Of a stretch of 64,000 nt of DNA, positions 56,109 through 64,000 are shown one piece after another. The number at the start of each line of letters is the position of its first letter. The stretch's first letter is position 1. Source of the DNA: Bacteroidetes bacterium GWF2_33_38 (GTDB lineage: Bacteria > Bacteroidota > Bacteroidia > Bacteroidales > GWF2-33-38); assembly GCA_001769505.1 (NCBI GenBank), contig MEOF01000019.1, positions 1 to 64,000 of the forward strand. Direction: 5' to 3'. Position numbers and translations under genes: made by a program. Below the pieces are notes generated by a model. The model worked only from the letters and a program-made list of their open reading frames with translations, did not search any database and was not told the origin of the DNA.

Positions 56109-57104
56109 ATGGATTTACTCAGCCAAATTAGGGCAAATGCTAAAAAAAATAAAAAAAGAATAGTATTACCCGAAGGAACCTCAATCAGAACATTGAAGGC
56201 AGCCGACATAATCTTACGAGAAGATATCGCCGACTTAATTTTATTAGGAAACATTCAAGAAATAAAAAATCTTGAAAAAGAACTTAGCCTAAATTTATCG
56301 AAAGCAACTATAATTGACCCGAAGACTTCGGAGAAGAGACTTGATTATGCAAATAAGTTTTACGAATTGCGAAAATCTAAAGGCGTTACCATTGCACAAG
56401 CATTAGAAATAATATCCGAAGACATTTATTTTGGTCCGATGATGGTTATGATGGGAGACGCCGATGGCGAGGTTAGCGGAGCCGAACACTCTACCGGCGA
56501 TACGGTTAGACCCGCTTTGCAAACAGTTAAAACAGCACCGGGTTTTTCAGTTGTGTCGGGAGCAATGATTGTTGTTACCAAAAAGAATACAATGGGCGAC
56601 GATGGCGTTTTTGTATTTTCAGATGTAGCAATTACGGTAGATCCAACAGCTGAACAATTAGCCGAGATAGCAATTTGTAGTGCCGATACAGCTAAAGCCG
56701 TAGCAAATATAAAAGAACCAAGAGTTGCCATGTTGTCGTTTTCGACAAAAGGCTCAGCTAAACACGAATTTGTAGATAAAGTTCAAAAAGCTGTTCAGAT
56801 AGTTAAAGAATTAAGACCTGATATTAATATTGACGGAGAACTACAAGCCGACGCTGCAATTATTCAATCGGTTGGAGAAAAAAAATCACCGGGTTCAAAA
56901 GTTGCCGGAAAAGCGAATGTGTTGATATTCCCTGACTTACAATCGGGAAATATTGGCTATAAATTAGTCGAAAGATTGGGAGATGCTCAAGCAATTGGAC
57001 CAATTTTGCAAGGATTGGGAGCTCCGATTAACGACTTGTCAAGAGGTTGCTCGGTTGACGATATAGTTAACTTAGTGGCAATAACAGCTAATCAAGTGAA
57101 ATAA
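56109..57104 (+). CDS. pta: Phosphate acetyltransferase
   Basis: Interconverts acetyl-CoA and acetyl phosphate. 331 residues, the short single-domain Pta type without the DRTGG/BioD-like regulatory N-terminus. Marks: RIVLPEGTSIRTLKAADIIL, the GPMMVMMGDADGEVSGAEHS block, SVVSGAMIVVTK, VFSDVAITVDPTAEQLAEIA, and NVLIFPDLQSGNIGYKLVER. First of four acyl-phosphate genes; a terminator-like hairpin lies between it and ackA. Confidence 0.96.
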   Translation: MDLLSQIRANAKKNKKRIVLPEGTSIRTLKAADIILREDIADLILLGNIQEIKNLEKELSLNLSKATIIDPKTSEKRLDYANKFYELRKSKGVTIAQALEIISEDIYFGPMMVMMGDADGEVSGAEHSTGDTVRPALQTVKTAPGFSVVSGAMIVVTKKNTMGDDGVFVFSDVAITVDPTAEQLAEIAICSADTAKAVANIKEPRVAMLSFSTKGSAKHEFVDKVQKAVQIVKELRPDINIDGELQADAAIIQSVGEKKSPGSKVAGKANVLIFPDLQSGNIGYKLVERLGDAQAIGPILQGLGAPINDLSRGCSVDDIVNLVAITANQVK

Positions 57105-57110
57105 TTATGA

Positions 57111-57135
57111 AGACCAATTTTATTGGTCTTTTTTT
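57111..57135 (+). terminator. Hairpin with T-tract between pta and first acetate kinase
   Basis: AGACCAAT pairs with ATTGGTCT across loop TTT, followed by seven T. It may fully or partly end pta transcription within the cluster. Confidence 0.8.
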
Positions 57136-57156
57136 ATAAATATAAATGAATAAACA

Positions 57157-58371
57157 ATGAATATATTAGTCTTAAACTGTGGGAGTTCTTCGATTAAATA
57201 TCAATTCCTTGATATGTGTAATAATGCAGAACTTAAAGCTAAAGGTATTATCGAAAGAATTGGTTTGAAAGATGGAATCGTAAAACACAAGCGATTTGAC
57301 GATGTAAAACATCAACTAATAACTGATGTCCCAAACCATGAAGTGGGGATTAATATAATATTAGCTATTTTGACAAATCCTGAGTATGGAGTTATTAAAA
57401 CAATTGATGAAATAAAAGCTGTTGGACATAGGGTTGCACACGGAGGTGAAAATTTTACTAAAAGTGTATTGATTAACCAAGCTGTTAAAGACGATATCGA
57501 AAAATGCATTGATTTAGCTCCGCTTCACAATCCAGCAAATTTGAAAGGAATATTAGCAATGGAAAAACTTATTCCAAATGTTCCGCAAGTTGCAGTCTTC
57601 GACACATCGTTTCATCAAACTATGCCACCCGAAGCGTATATTTATGCATTACCATATGAATATTACGACAAATATAAACTTCGTCGATATGGATTTCATG
57701 GAACAAGTCATAAATATGTAGCACAAAGAGCAAGTCAATTTATTGGCAAAAAATACGAAGATTTAAAAATAATAACAGCTCACCTAGGAAATGGGGCGTC
57801 GATGTGTGCCATTAAAAATGGCGAATCGGTAGATACATCAATGGGGTTAACTCCTATCGAAGGACTTGTAATGGGAACTCGAAGTGGCGATGCCGGACTA
57901 GGTGTTGTTTTGTACATGATGGAGAAAGAAAATTTGTCGCTTAAAGCGATGAGTGATATTGTAAATAAAAAATCTGGATTATTAGGAATTTCAGGCTTAA
58001 CATCCGACATGAGAGATTTACGAAAAGCAAGAGATGAAGGAAACGAGAAAGCAAAACTTGCCATTGATATTTTTGTTTACCGAATTAGAAAATACATTGG
58101 TTCATATACATACGTACTTGGCGGAGCCGACATGATTGTGTTTACTGGAGGAATTGGCGAAAACGAAGAACTTATTCGAAAAATGGTTTGCGAAAATCTA
58201 GAATTTGCAGGTATCGAATTAGATTTAGCATTAAATAATTCAGCGAAAGGAGAGCCTACAATTATTTCATCTCCAAACTCAAAAACGAAAGTCGTTGTTA
58301 TGCCAACAAACGAAGAGTTAGTTATAGCGTGCGATACAAATAAAATTGTTTCAAAAAACAATTGTTTTTAA
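57157..58371 (+). CDS. ackA: Acetate kinase (first copy)
   Basis: Converts acetyl phosphate and ADP to acetate and ATP. 404 residues, typical ASKHA-fold acetate kinase. Marks: LNCGSSSIKYQFLD, VGHRVAHGGENF, PLHNPANLKGI, FDTSFHQTMPPEAY, RRYGFHGTSHKYVAQRA, HLGNGASMCAI, DTSMGLTPIEGLVMGTRSGD, and TGGIGENEELIR. Complete and catalytically plausible. It is followed 49 bases later by a paralogue on the same strand. Confidence 0.96.
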   Translation: MNILVLNCGSSSIKYQFLDMCNNAELKAKGIIERIGLKDGIVKHKRFDDVKHQLITDVPNHEVGINIILAILTNPEYGVIKTIDEIKAVGHRVAHGGENFTKSVLINQAVKDDIEKCIDLAPLHNPANLKGILAMEKLIPNVPQVAVFDTSFHQTMPPEAYIYALPYEYYDKYKLRRYGFHGTSHKYVAQRASQFIGKKYEDLKIITAHLGNGASMCAIKNGESVDTSMGLTPIEGLVMGTRSGDAGLGVVLYMMEKENLSLKAMSDIVNKKSGLLGISGLTSDMRDLRKARDEGNEKAKLAIDIFVYRIRKYIGSYTYVLGGADMIVFTGGIGENEELIRKMVCENLEFAGIELDLALNNSAKGEPTIISSPNSKTKVVVMPTNEELVIACDTNKIVSKNNCF

Positions 58372-58379
58372 TAGCTTTG
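58372..58379 (+). promoter_or_regulatory. Candidate internal promoter before the second acetate kinase
   Basis: TAGCTTTG matches TAnnTTTG and starts directly after the ackA stop codon (58369-58371), 41 bases before ATG 58421. No well-placed -33 element. Confidence 0.35.
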
Positions 58380-58420
58380 TGAACTTTTAAAAAATAATTG
58401 ATAAAAAATATTAAAAACAA

Positions 58421-59638
58421 ATGAAAATCCTTGTATTAAATTGCGGAAGTTCGTCGGTTAAGTTTCAACTTATGGACATGATTAGCGGGAGAGAAGAAGA
58501 TGTAGATGTCTTGGCATCGGGTATTATAGAACGTATTGGACTTAAAGACAGTAAAATTTCATACGAACCAAAAGGTCAAAATAAAGTTAAAAAAATTCAG
58601 GATATTGCCGACCACACACAAGGGATTGATTTAATTCTTCAAATGTTGTTAGACCCACAAATAGGAGTGTTAAAATCGAAACACGAAATAGCAGCAGTTG
58701 GACATAGAGTTGTTCACGGTGGCGAAACTTTCAGTGGAAGTGTAAAAATTACGCAAGATGTAATCGACAAGATGATTGAATGTGTTGATTTAGCTCCACT
58801 TCACAATCCAGCAAATTTAAAAGGCATTTACGCAATGCAGAAATTGCTGCCTGACGTACCTCAGTGTGGAACATTCGATACTGCATTTCATCAAACAATG
58901 CCCGACTATGCTTACATGTATGCAATTCCGTATGCTTTGTACGATAAATATAAGATTCGTCGATATGGTTTCCACGGAGCGAGTCATTACTACGTCTCTA
59001 AAAAAGCAGCTCAATTAATGGGGAAAAAATATGAAGAAGTTAAAATAATTACCTGCCATTTAGGAAACGGAGCATCGATAGCGGCTGTGAAAAACGGGAA
59101 ATCGGTTGATACCTCAATGGGCTTGACCCCGGTTGAAGGATTAATGATGGGAACACGTGCCGGCGACCTTGATATTGGAGCTTTATTTTACATCATGGAT
59201 AAAGAAAAACTTGACCGTGAAGCCGCAAATAATCTTGTAAACAAGCTAAGTGGAGTGTTAGGGGTTTCGGAATTGTCGTCAGATATGAGAGATGTTGAAG
59301 AAGCTGCTTGGTTAAAAGGCGATTACAAATCAGACTTAGCTCTTAAGATGTATTTTTACAGAGTTAAAAAATATATTGGCTCTTATGCAGCAGCCATGGG
59401 CGGAGTTGATGCAATTGTTTTTACAGGTGGAGTAGGAGAGAGAGGGCCAGAAACAAGAGAATTTATTTGCTCGGATATGGAATTCATGGGAGTTAAATTT
59501 AATAAAGCAGCAAATGATGGTGTAAAAGCCAAACTAGTTGAGATTTCGATGCCTGATTCAAAAGTTAAAGTTTATGCAATTCCAACCAACGAGGAGTTGG
59601 TAATTGCTCAAGATGCATATAAATTAATTAACGGATAA
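58421..59638 (+). CDS. Acetate kinase paralogue (second copy)
   Basis: 405 residues, acetate-kinase family with the same motifs as its neighbour: LNCGSSSVKFQLMD, VGHRVVHGGETF, FDTAFHQTMPDYAYMY, RRYGFHGASHYYV, HLGNGASIAAV, DTSMGLTPVEGLMMGTRAGD. It differs throughout (for example GDLDIGALFYIMD and GVGERGPETREF). It ends 14 bases before ptb, so it may be the kinase partner of the butyryltransferase and act on butyryl, propionyl or branched acyl phosphates. On sequence alone it looks like an acetate kinase and not like a Clostridium Buk, so substrate is uncertain. Confidence 0.9.
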   Translation: MKILVLNCGSSSVKFQLMDMISGREEDVDVLASGIIERIGLKDSKISYEPKGQNKVKKIQDIADHTQGIDLILQMLLDPQIGVLKSKHEIAAVGHRVVHGGETFSGSVKITQDVIDKMIECVDLAPLHNPANLKGIYAMQKLLPDVPQCGTFDTAFHQTMPDYAYMYAIPYALYDKYKIRRYGFHGASHYYVSKKAAQLMGKKYEEVKIITCHLGNGASIAAVKNGKSVDTSMGLTPVEGLMMGTRAGDLDIGALFYIMDKEKLDREAANNLVNKLSGVLGVSELSSDMRDVEEAAWLKGDYKSDLALKMYFYRVKKYIGSYAAAMGGVDAIVFTGGVGERGPETREFICSDMEFMGVKFNKAANDGVKAKLVEISMPDSKVKVYAIPTNEELVIAQDAYKLING

Positions 59639-59652
59639 AAACTCGAAAAATA

Positions 59653-60552
59653 ATGGAATTAAACTCTTTACAACAATTTGTAGAAATTGCAAAAAATAAA
59701 ACCAAAAGACGTATTGCTGTTGCCGCAGCAGCAGACGAGCCTGTTCTTGAGGCTGTAAATAATGCAATGAAATTGGGTATTATTGACCCAATACTTGTTG
59801 GTGAAAAATCAAAAATAGAAGAGATTTGTAAAAAAATTAACTTCAATTTAGCAGGTATTCAAATTATTGATGAGTCAGATCCATACAAGGCTTCTGTTAA
59901 AGCAGTTTCTATTATTAGAGAAGGAAACGCCGAAATCTTGATGAAAGGTTTGGTTGCAACAGGTCCTATGTTAAAAGCTGTGTTGGATAAAGAAAACGGA
60001 TTACGAACCGGAGCTGCTTTGAGTCATGTCGCATTTTTCGAATCTCCTTATTATCATAAGCTTATAGCTGTTACTGATGCTGCAATGAATGTGGCTCCAG
60101 AATTTGAAGAAAAAGTAGATATGCTTAAAAATGCAGTCAATGTTTTTCATAAATTAGGACTAAAAAATCCAAAGGTTGCTGTGGTTGGAGCTGTTGAGTC
60201 AGTTAATCCGAAGATGGAAGCAACCGTTCATGCTGCCATGATGACTATGATGAACAAGCGAGGACAGATTAAAGGTTGCATAGTTGATGGACCATTAGCT
60301 TTAGATAATGCTGTATCGAAAGAAGCTGCCGAACATAAAGGTATTGTGAGTGAAGTTGCCGGCGATGCTGACCTAATCTTAACACCGGATATTAATGCCG
60401 GAAATGTGCTATATAAATCGTTGAATTTTTTAGGCGGAGCCACGGTTGCGGCTGTTATTATGGGAGCTAAAGTACCTATTGTACTTACTTCAAGAGCTGA
60501 TTCCGATAAGAGTAAAATGCTTTCGATTGCCTTAGCAGCAGCAATGGATTAA
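59653..60552 (+). CDS. ptb: Phosphate butyryltransferase (phosphate acyltransferase)
   Basis: Exchanges CoA for phosphate on butyryl-CoA or related acyl-CoAs. 299 residues, typical of Ptb and shorter than Pta. Family marks: RRIAVAAAADEPVLEAVNNA, LMKGLVATGPMLKAVLDKE, GAALSHVAFFESPYYHKL, TDAAMNVAPEFEEKVDMLKN, CIVDGPLALDNAVSKEAAEH, GDADLILTPDINAGNVLYKS. Last gene of the acyl-phosphate cluster, followed by a strong terminator. Confidence 0.93.
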   Translation: MELNSLQQFVEIAKNKTKRRIAVAAAADEPVLEAVNNAMKLGIIDPILVGEKSKIEEICKKINFNLAGIQIIDESDPYKASVKAVSIIREGNAEILMKGLVATGPMLKAVLDKENGLRTGAALSHVAFFESPYYHKLIAVTDAAMNVAPEFEEKVDMLKNAVNVFHKLGLKNPKVAVVGAVESVNPKMEATVHAAMMTMMNKRGQIKGCIVDGPLALDNAVSKEAAEHKGIVSEVAGDADLILTPDINAGNVLYKSLNFLGGATVAAVIMGAKVPIVLTSRADSDKSKMLSIALAAAMD

Positions 60553-60585
60553 GAGTTAAAATAGTTTTTGCAGAAACATAGTATG

Positions 60586-60620
60586 AAAAAGCAAGGAGAC
60601 ATCTCTCCTTGCTTTTTTTT
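60586..60620 (+). terminator. Intrinsic terminator after ptb
   Basis: A 14-bp stem (60586-60599 with 60604-60617; GC core GCAAGGAGA) with a CATC loop, followed by T. Confidence 0.92.
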
Positions 60621-60714
60621 GAAAGCATAATCCGAACAAAATGTTTGATTATCAATTTCTTTTTTTACCTTTAGGAGAGATTATATTCTTAGTTGAGATA
60701 AAAAATCAAAAAAA

Positions 60715-61341
60715 ATGAAATCTATTGTAATAACAATTGTTAGTTTGATTTTTATGATTACGATTTTGAGTTCGTGTTCAACATCAAACTTTTCGGTATC
60801 GAAACGAAGATACAATGATGGTTTTTACGTGGATTTTAACAAAAAAAATAAACACATCGGCGAAGAATATCCTAATATTTCCCCAAATAAAATTTACTAT
60901 AAAGATATTCGTTTCGAAGAGCCAGACATTGCAGAACCTACTTTCGAGGCTTCAAAAGATGAAGTGAATTTGAATTTACTGATTACAAACAAAGAGAATC
61001 ACAAACCAATTATAAAAAATAAAGAAAACAAACCGATTGTAAAGAAATCTCCATTATCCAAAAAGATCAAAAGTGTCGATAATCCACCCATTGATGTTGG
61101 AAAAACTGCACAAACGTATGCAATAATAAGTTTTGTTCTTGGCTTGTTAGGGGTTATTACTTATTTTACGGCAATACCTGCAATTGTATTCGGTATTATG
61201 AGCTTAAAAAGGTATAAATTGTCAGGAACAAGTCGTTTAAAATGGATGGCAATTCTTGGTCTTGTGCTTGGAATAGTTTTTACTTTACTGATAATTGTAG
61301 TTGTGTTTTATCTTTACCTTCTTTTAGTAGCCCTTGCATAG
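60715..61341 (+). CDS. Lipoprotein with DUF4190-like membrane C-terminus
   Basis: 208 residues. Lipobox ILSSCS with the modified Cys at 21, followed by FSVSKRRYNDGFYVDFNKKN, a lead often seen in Bacteroidota lipoproteins. A Lys/Glu/Pro-rich linker (about 45-125) precedes two hydrophobic helices at about 133-155 and 170-200, arranged as in DUF4190 (FVLGLLGVITYFTAIPAIVFGI, then LGLVLGIVFTLLIIVV). Function unknown. Monocistronic. Confidence 0.82.
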   Translation: MKSIVITIVSLIFMITILSSCSTSNFSVSKRRYNDGFYVDFNKKNKHIGEEYPNISPNKIYYKDIRFEEPDIAEPTFEASKDEVNLNLLITNKENHKPIIKNKENKPIVKKSPLSKKIKSVDNPPIDVGKTAQTYAIISFVLGLLGVITYFTAIPAIVFGIMSLKRYKLSGTSRLKWMAILGLVLGIVFTLLIIVVVFYLYLLLVALA

Positions 61342-61559
61342 TGAGTTTATTGGAAATAAATTCACTTCTTTTGTGAAGTTGTTCAAAACCCTTATTTCAA
61401 TTTTTCTCAAACAATATCAAAAGTTTTGATTATAGAAATTATACCGATTAAACATCAAAATGTCGCATACTTTCACTTCGTTCTGTATGCTTGTTTTGCT
61501 TTAATATCGGCATTAACCATTGTTGTTCCAAAATTTCTTTAACAATCATTTTGAAACAC

Positions 61560-61578
61560 AATTGGTATAATACCAATT
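61560..61578. repeat. 19-bp interrupted palindrome downstream of GT2 gene
   Basis: AATTGGTAT pairs with ATACCAATT across a single A. It lies between convergent genes, 26 bases before the stop of the leftward glycosyltransferase gene. Without a T-tract it is a weak terminator candidate; it may be a dispersed intergenic repeat. The rest of 61342-61603 shows nothing recognisable. Confidence 0.55.
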
Positions 61579-61603
61579 ACATTTCCAAGTGAAAACAAAA
61601 AAA

Positions 61604-62626
61604 TCATTTTACAAAATCCGAAAAATATTTTTTTCCTTTCACAAAATACTCATAAACAATGCTTTTTGGATAAAGCAAGTGATTTGTTTTCGTGCTATGT
61701 TTTGATTTAAAAGCCCTGCGTTTTTTTCGAAGCGAAGAGATTGATGAATAAAACGAGAAATGAGCTTTAATTACTGCCCAAAAATCGTTGAAATAACCTG
61801 AAAATAAAAATTTAAGACTTGCAATTCCATCTAAAATTAGTCGAATAAAGATTGTTTGAAAAAGCACATTTGAATCTAAATTTTTATATAAAATAGCCAA
61901 GTTATTTCTGAAATTTAACATTGTTTTTTTCGGATTGCTTTTGGCTAAAGTTCCTCCTCCAACATGAAAAACTTCGCTAGTCGGAACAACTGAAATTTTA
62001 AAGTTCATTGCATGAAGTCGCCAACAAAGGTCGATTTCTTCCATATGGGCAAAAAAATCTTTATCCAATCCTCCCGCCTCAAAATATAAATTTGAACGAA
62101 TCGCCAAACAGGCTCCTGTCGCCCAAAAAACCTCAATACTTTCGTTATATTGAGCCACATCTTCCTCGATGGTATCAAAAATTCGCCCTCGACAAAACGG
62201 AAAACCGTATTTGTCGATAAAACCTCCAGAAGCACCTGCATATTCAAACTTATTGCGATTGTAATAATCTTTAATTTTTGGCATACAAGCACCAACCTGA
62301 GGATTGTTGTCAAACATTTCGACTAGTGGTTCGAGCCAACCCGCAGAAACTTCTACATCAGAATTTAGCAACACAAAATACTCTGCGTCGATTTGTTGTA
62401 ATGCTCTATTATAGCCTTCGGCAAATCCCCAGTTTTTTTCCAAGCGAATTAACTTTATCTGAGAAAACGATTGTTTTAAAAAATGAACTGAGTCGTCGGT
62501 CGAATTATTATCAGCAACGTATAGCTCAACATTATTTTGAGGTGTATTTTTAATTAAAAAAGGCAAAAAAGTTTCCAAAAACCTTTTTCCATTCCAATTT
62601 AATATTACGACTGCCGTTTTAATCAT
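61604..62626 (-). CDS. Family 2 glycosyltransferase
   Basis: 340 residues, GT-A fold. N-terminal VVILNWNGKRFLETFLPFLI, nucleotide-sugar loop VADNNSTDDSVHFLK, NWGFAEGYNRAL, DxD-like motif LLNSDVEVSAGW, and the acceptor region LDKDFFAHMEEIDLCWRLH. C-terminal region has hydrophobic helices near 255-300. Resembles rhamnosyl- or similar GT2 enzymes of surface polysaccharide synthesis. It ends the leftward group with the acyltransferase (seven bases apart). Confidence 0.92.
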   Translation of the reverse strand: MIKTAVVILNWNGKRFLETFLPFLIKNTPQNNVELYVADNNSTDDSVHFLKQSFSQIKLIRLEKNWGFAEGYNRALQQIDAEYFVLLNSDVEVSAGWLEPLVEMFDNNPQVGACMPKIKDYYNRNKFEYAGASGGFIDKYGFPFCRGRIFDTIEEDVAQYNESIEVFWATGACLAIRSNLYFEAGGLDKDFFAHMEEIDLCWRLHAMNFKISVVPTSEVFHVGGGTLAKSNPKKTMLNFRNNLAILYKNLDSNVLFQTIFIRLILDGIASLKFLFSGYFNDFWAVIKAHFSFYSSISSLRKKRRAFKSKHSTKTNHLLYPKSIVYEYFVKGKKYFSDFVK

Positions 62627-62633
62627 TGATAAA

Positions 62634-63506
62634 TCAGACTTTTTTAGTTTTCCACCTTCTGTGCGACCACAACCAATATTCGGGTTGCAATTTAATAGTT
62701 TCTTCTAACTTTTTCACATGTAAATTCGTAATTTCGTATTCCGCTGTATTTTTAGGATTATTTGTTAAAGTCGAAATATCCATTTCGTAAAAGCCTCTCT
62801 TGACTTTTCGCATTTGAAAATACAGAACTGTAAAATCGAGTTTCTTGGCAATTTTTTCTGGACCTAAAAAAACAGCAGTATCTTGATTCAGAAAATTTGT
62901 CCAGTATTGAATCTCGTCTTTGTGTGGAGTTTGATCGCTTATAAATGCTGTAATTGTGGGGATATTTCCTTGTTTATACTCCATTAATTTTTTGTACGAT
63001 TCTTTCATTGAAACAGGTTTAACACCAAATTTACTTCGCAATTTGATGTAAAAATTATTGAATTTTTTATTCGTCAAAGGCTTGTATAACGTGAGCACAT
63101 TATATTTTGTAAAAAATGGAAATCCAATCATATATTCCCAATTCCCATAATGACCAATAACTGCCACAATGCTACGCTTTTGAGCAAACAATTCATCAAC
63201 TATTGTTAAATTATTGTACTTGCAGCGTTTTTGCATTTCGGACTCTGAAATGTGAATAAGTTTAATGGTTTCGACAAAAGTGTCGCTTAAATGAGCATAG
63301 TATTTTCGTGCAATTTGCTTGATTTCATCGTCTGATTTTTTAGGAAAAGAATTCCGTAAATTATTCAGAATAATCTGCTGTCGATATTTAAAAACATCAC
63401 GCAGAAAAAAGGTTATTATATCTGATAGAATGTACAAACAACGAAACGGGAAAAGTCCCAATAACCAAAGAAATGAATATACAATCGCAAATGAAATACT
63501 TGACAT
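62634..63506 (-). CDS. LpxL/HtrB-family lysophospholipid (lipid A) acyltransferase
   Basis: 290 residues. One N-terminal hydrophobic segment (IVYSFLWLLGLFPFRCLYIL), then the acyltransferase HxxxxE motif as VIGHYGNWEYMIGF, and the FISDQTPHKDEIQYW motif. C-terminal YWLWSHRRWKT is the family ending. It likely transfers an acyl chain to lipid A or a related membrane lipid. Same strand and close spacing as the glycosyltransferase and the GWxTD gene. Confidence 0.93.
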   Translation of the reverse strand: MSSISFAIVYSFLWLLGLFPFRCLYILSDIITFFLRDVFKYRQQIILNNLRNSFPKKSDDEIKQIARKYYAHLSDTFVETIKLIHISESEMQKRCKYNNLTIVDELFAQKRSIVAVIGHYGNWEYMIGFPFFTKYNVLTLYKPLTNKKFNNFYIKLRSKFGVKPVSMKESYKKLMEYKQGNIPTITAFISDQTPHKDEIQYWTNFLNQDTAVFLGPEKIAKKLDFTVLYFQMRKVKRGFYEMDISTLTNNPKNTAEYEITNLHVKKLEETIKLQPEYWLWSHRRWKTKKV

Positions 63507-63518
63507 TAATTTATGAAA

Positions 63519-64000
63519 TTATCGAGGATTATCGAATAAAATTTTGGATTGGTTGCCATAATAATCGTCAACATTTTCTTGATCGTGATTATAAAAAGGA
63601 ACATCTCGTTTATGAAGATGCATTTGCCAATTCTTATTGCTAATTTCGCCAGGCATATCAGAATGTAGCAATACATAGTCGTCATCGACTAAATCGGGAT
63701 TATAAAACAAAAATTTTCGATTTGTTTTACCTGCAATTTCGTTGTACTGCCATATTTCATATGGGTAAGAACTTGTTTCGTACTTTTCTTCGTTAATTGT
63801 ATTTGGTGGTCCATATTGCAAATAAACTCGTCCTCTATCGGTTTCGTATCCTTTCTTGATGGCCGTATTGTAAAATTCGTTTACAGCTCTTACATTTTTA
63901 TAGTAATCGAGCCAAGCTTGATAAGGACTTTCGGCATTTCGTTTTTTCCAAAATCCATAAAAGAAATTTCGCATGGTTTGAATATCGTCTCCTTTGATTT
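63519..64000 (-). CDS. GWxTD-domain protein, C-terminal part (5' end beyond window)
   Basis: The frame is open to the right edge (IKGDDIQT before the first in-window Met), so the first visible ATG at 63974 is probably internal. The visible sequence contains FWKKRNAESPYQAWLDYYKN, the TDRGRVYLQYGPPNTINE segment typical of the GWxTD family, EIWQYNEI and FLFYNPDLVDD. GWxTD proteins of Bacteroidota and Acidobacteriota are exported proteins of unknown role. Missing N-terminus prevents checking for a signal peptide. Confidence 0.88.
   Translation of the reverse strand, partial: IKGDDIQTMRNFFYGFWKKRNAESPYQAWLDYYKNVRAVNEFYNTAIKKGYETDRGRVYLQYGPPNTINEEKYETSSYPYEIWQYNEIAGKTNRKFLFYNPDLVDDDYVLLHSDMPGEISNKNWQMHLHKRDVPFYNHDQENVDDYYGNQSKILFDNPR

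Noticed and set aside
61342-61603. Possible small RNA or tRNA gene
   Set aside because: No cloverleaf, CCA-end pattern or strong terminator; only a 19-bp palindrome was found.

Overview
The window reads as chromosome of a low-GC, free-living member of the Bacteroidota (class Bacteroidia or a close relative). The evidence is a C-terminal T9SS type A sorting domain on secreted proteins, SprB, PKD and Calx-beta surface modules, a long Bacteroidota-type SecA, the family-restricted DUF4476, DUF6913 and GWxTD proteins, and several TAnnTTTG -7 promoter boxes in place of an E. coli-type -10. No rRNA, tRNA, CRISPR array, IS element or integrase was seen.

Layout. 1-6252 (-): 5' part of a giant secreted protein with five PKD domains, a proprotein-convertase P-domain and a 216-bp tandem Ig-like repeat running off the left edge. 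6582-9866: secA, ending in a bidirectional terminator. 9925-12086 (-): a chemoreceptor with an extracytoplasmic zinc-binding CZB domain, next to a bacteriohemerythrin. 12262-13678: DUF6913 gene and dapA. 13742-23689 (-): a 3315-residue T9SS cargo protein. 23831-28483: miaA (-), then a Yip1-family membrane gene with smpB, then a metallo-beta-lactamase-fold hydrolase with gapN. 28681-36372: an apparent operon of a 1984-residue TPR/PD40/coiled-coil/SPOR protein, clpS, nfeD-like and floA. 36475-38404: coaD and a degenerate thioredoxin-fold protein.

38504-45072 is the accessory part: an orphan YhcG/DUF1016 nuclease-like gene, then a 5.4-kb segment bounded by a 54-bp direct repeat whose right copy is the 3' end of the neighbouring DUF4476 gene. 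The segment carries four genes for exported proteins: a small one, a 1181-residue beta-helix/SprB/propeller protein, an outer-membrane barrel, and a miniature protein that is mostly a T9SS sorting domain.

45038-51701 (-) holds DUF4476, murQ, sucB, sucA, a small lipoprotein and a GNAT acetyltransferase. 51845-54814 (-) is a receiver/receiver/PPDK-N ATP-grasp protein. 55151-55855 encodes a clear homologue of the leptospiral surface protein LipL32. 56109-60552 is an acyl-phosphate cluster: pta, two tandem acetate kinases and ptb. 60715-61341 is a DUF4190-type lipoprotein. 61604-64000 (-) holds a family 2 glycosyltransferase, an LpxL-like acyltransferase and a GWxTD protein cut by the right edge.

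Metabolically, sucA/sucB and the oxygen- or redox-related MCP/hemerythrin pair sit alongside pta/ack/ptb. This suggests an organism that respires oxygen at least sometimes and also makes ATP from acyl phosphates. About a third of the window encodes very large surface or exported modular proteins. The points most worth a second look are the repeat-bounded cassette at 39.6-45.1 kb, the Calx-beta domain split by a whole beta-propeller, the LipL32 homologue, the extracytoplasmic CZB chemoreceptor, and the receiver-linked stand-alone PPDK-N protein.
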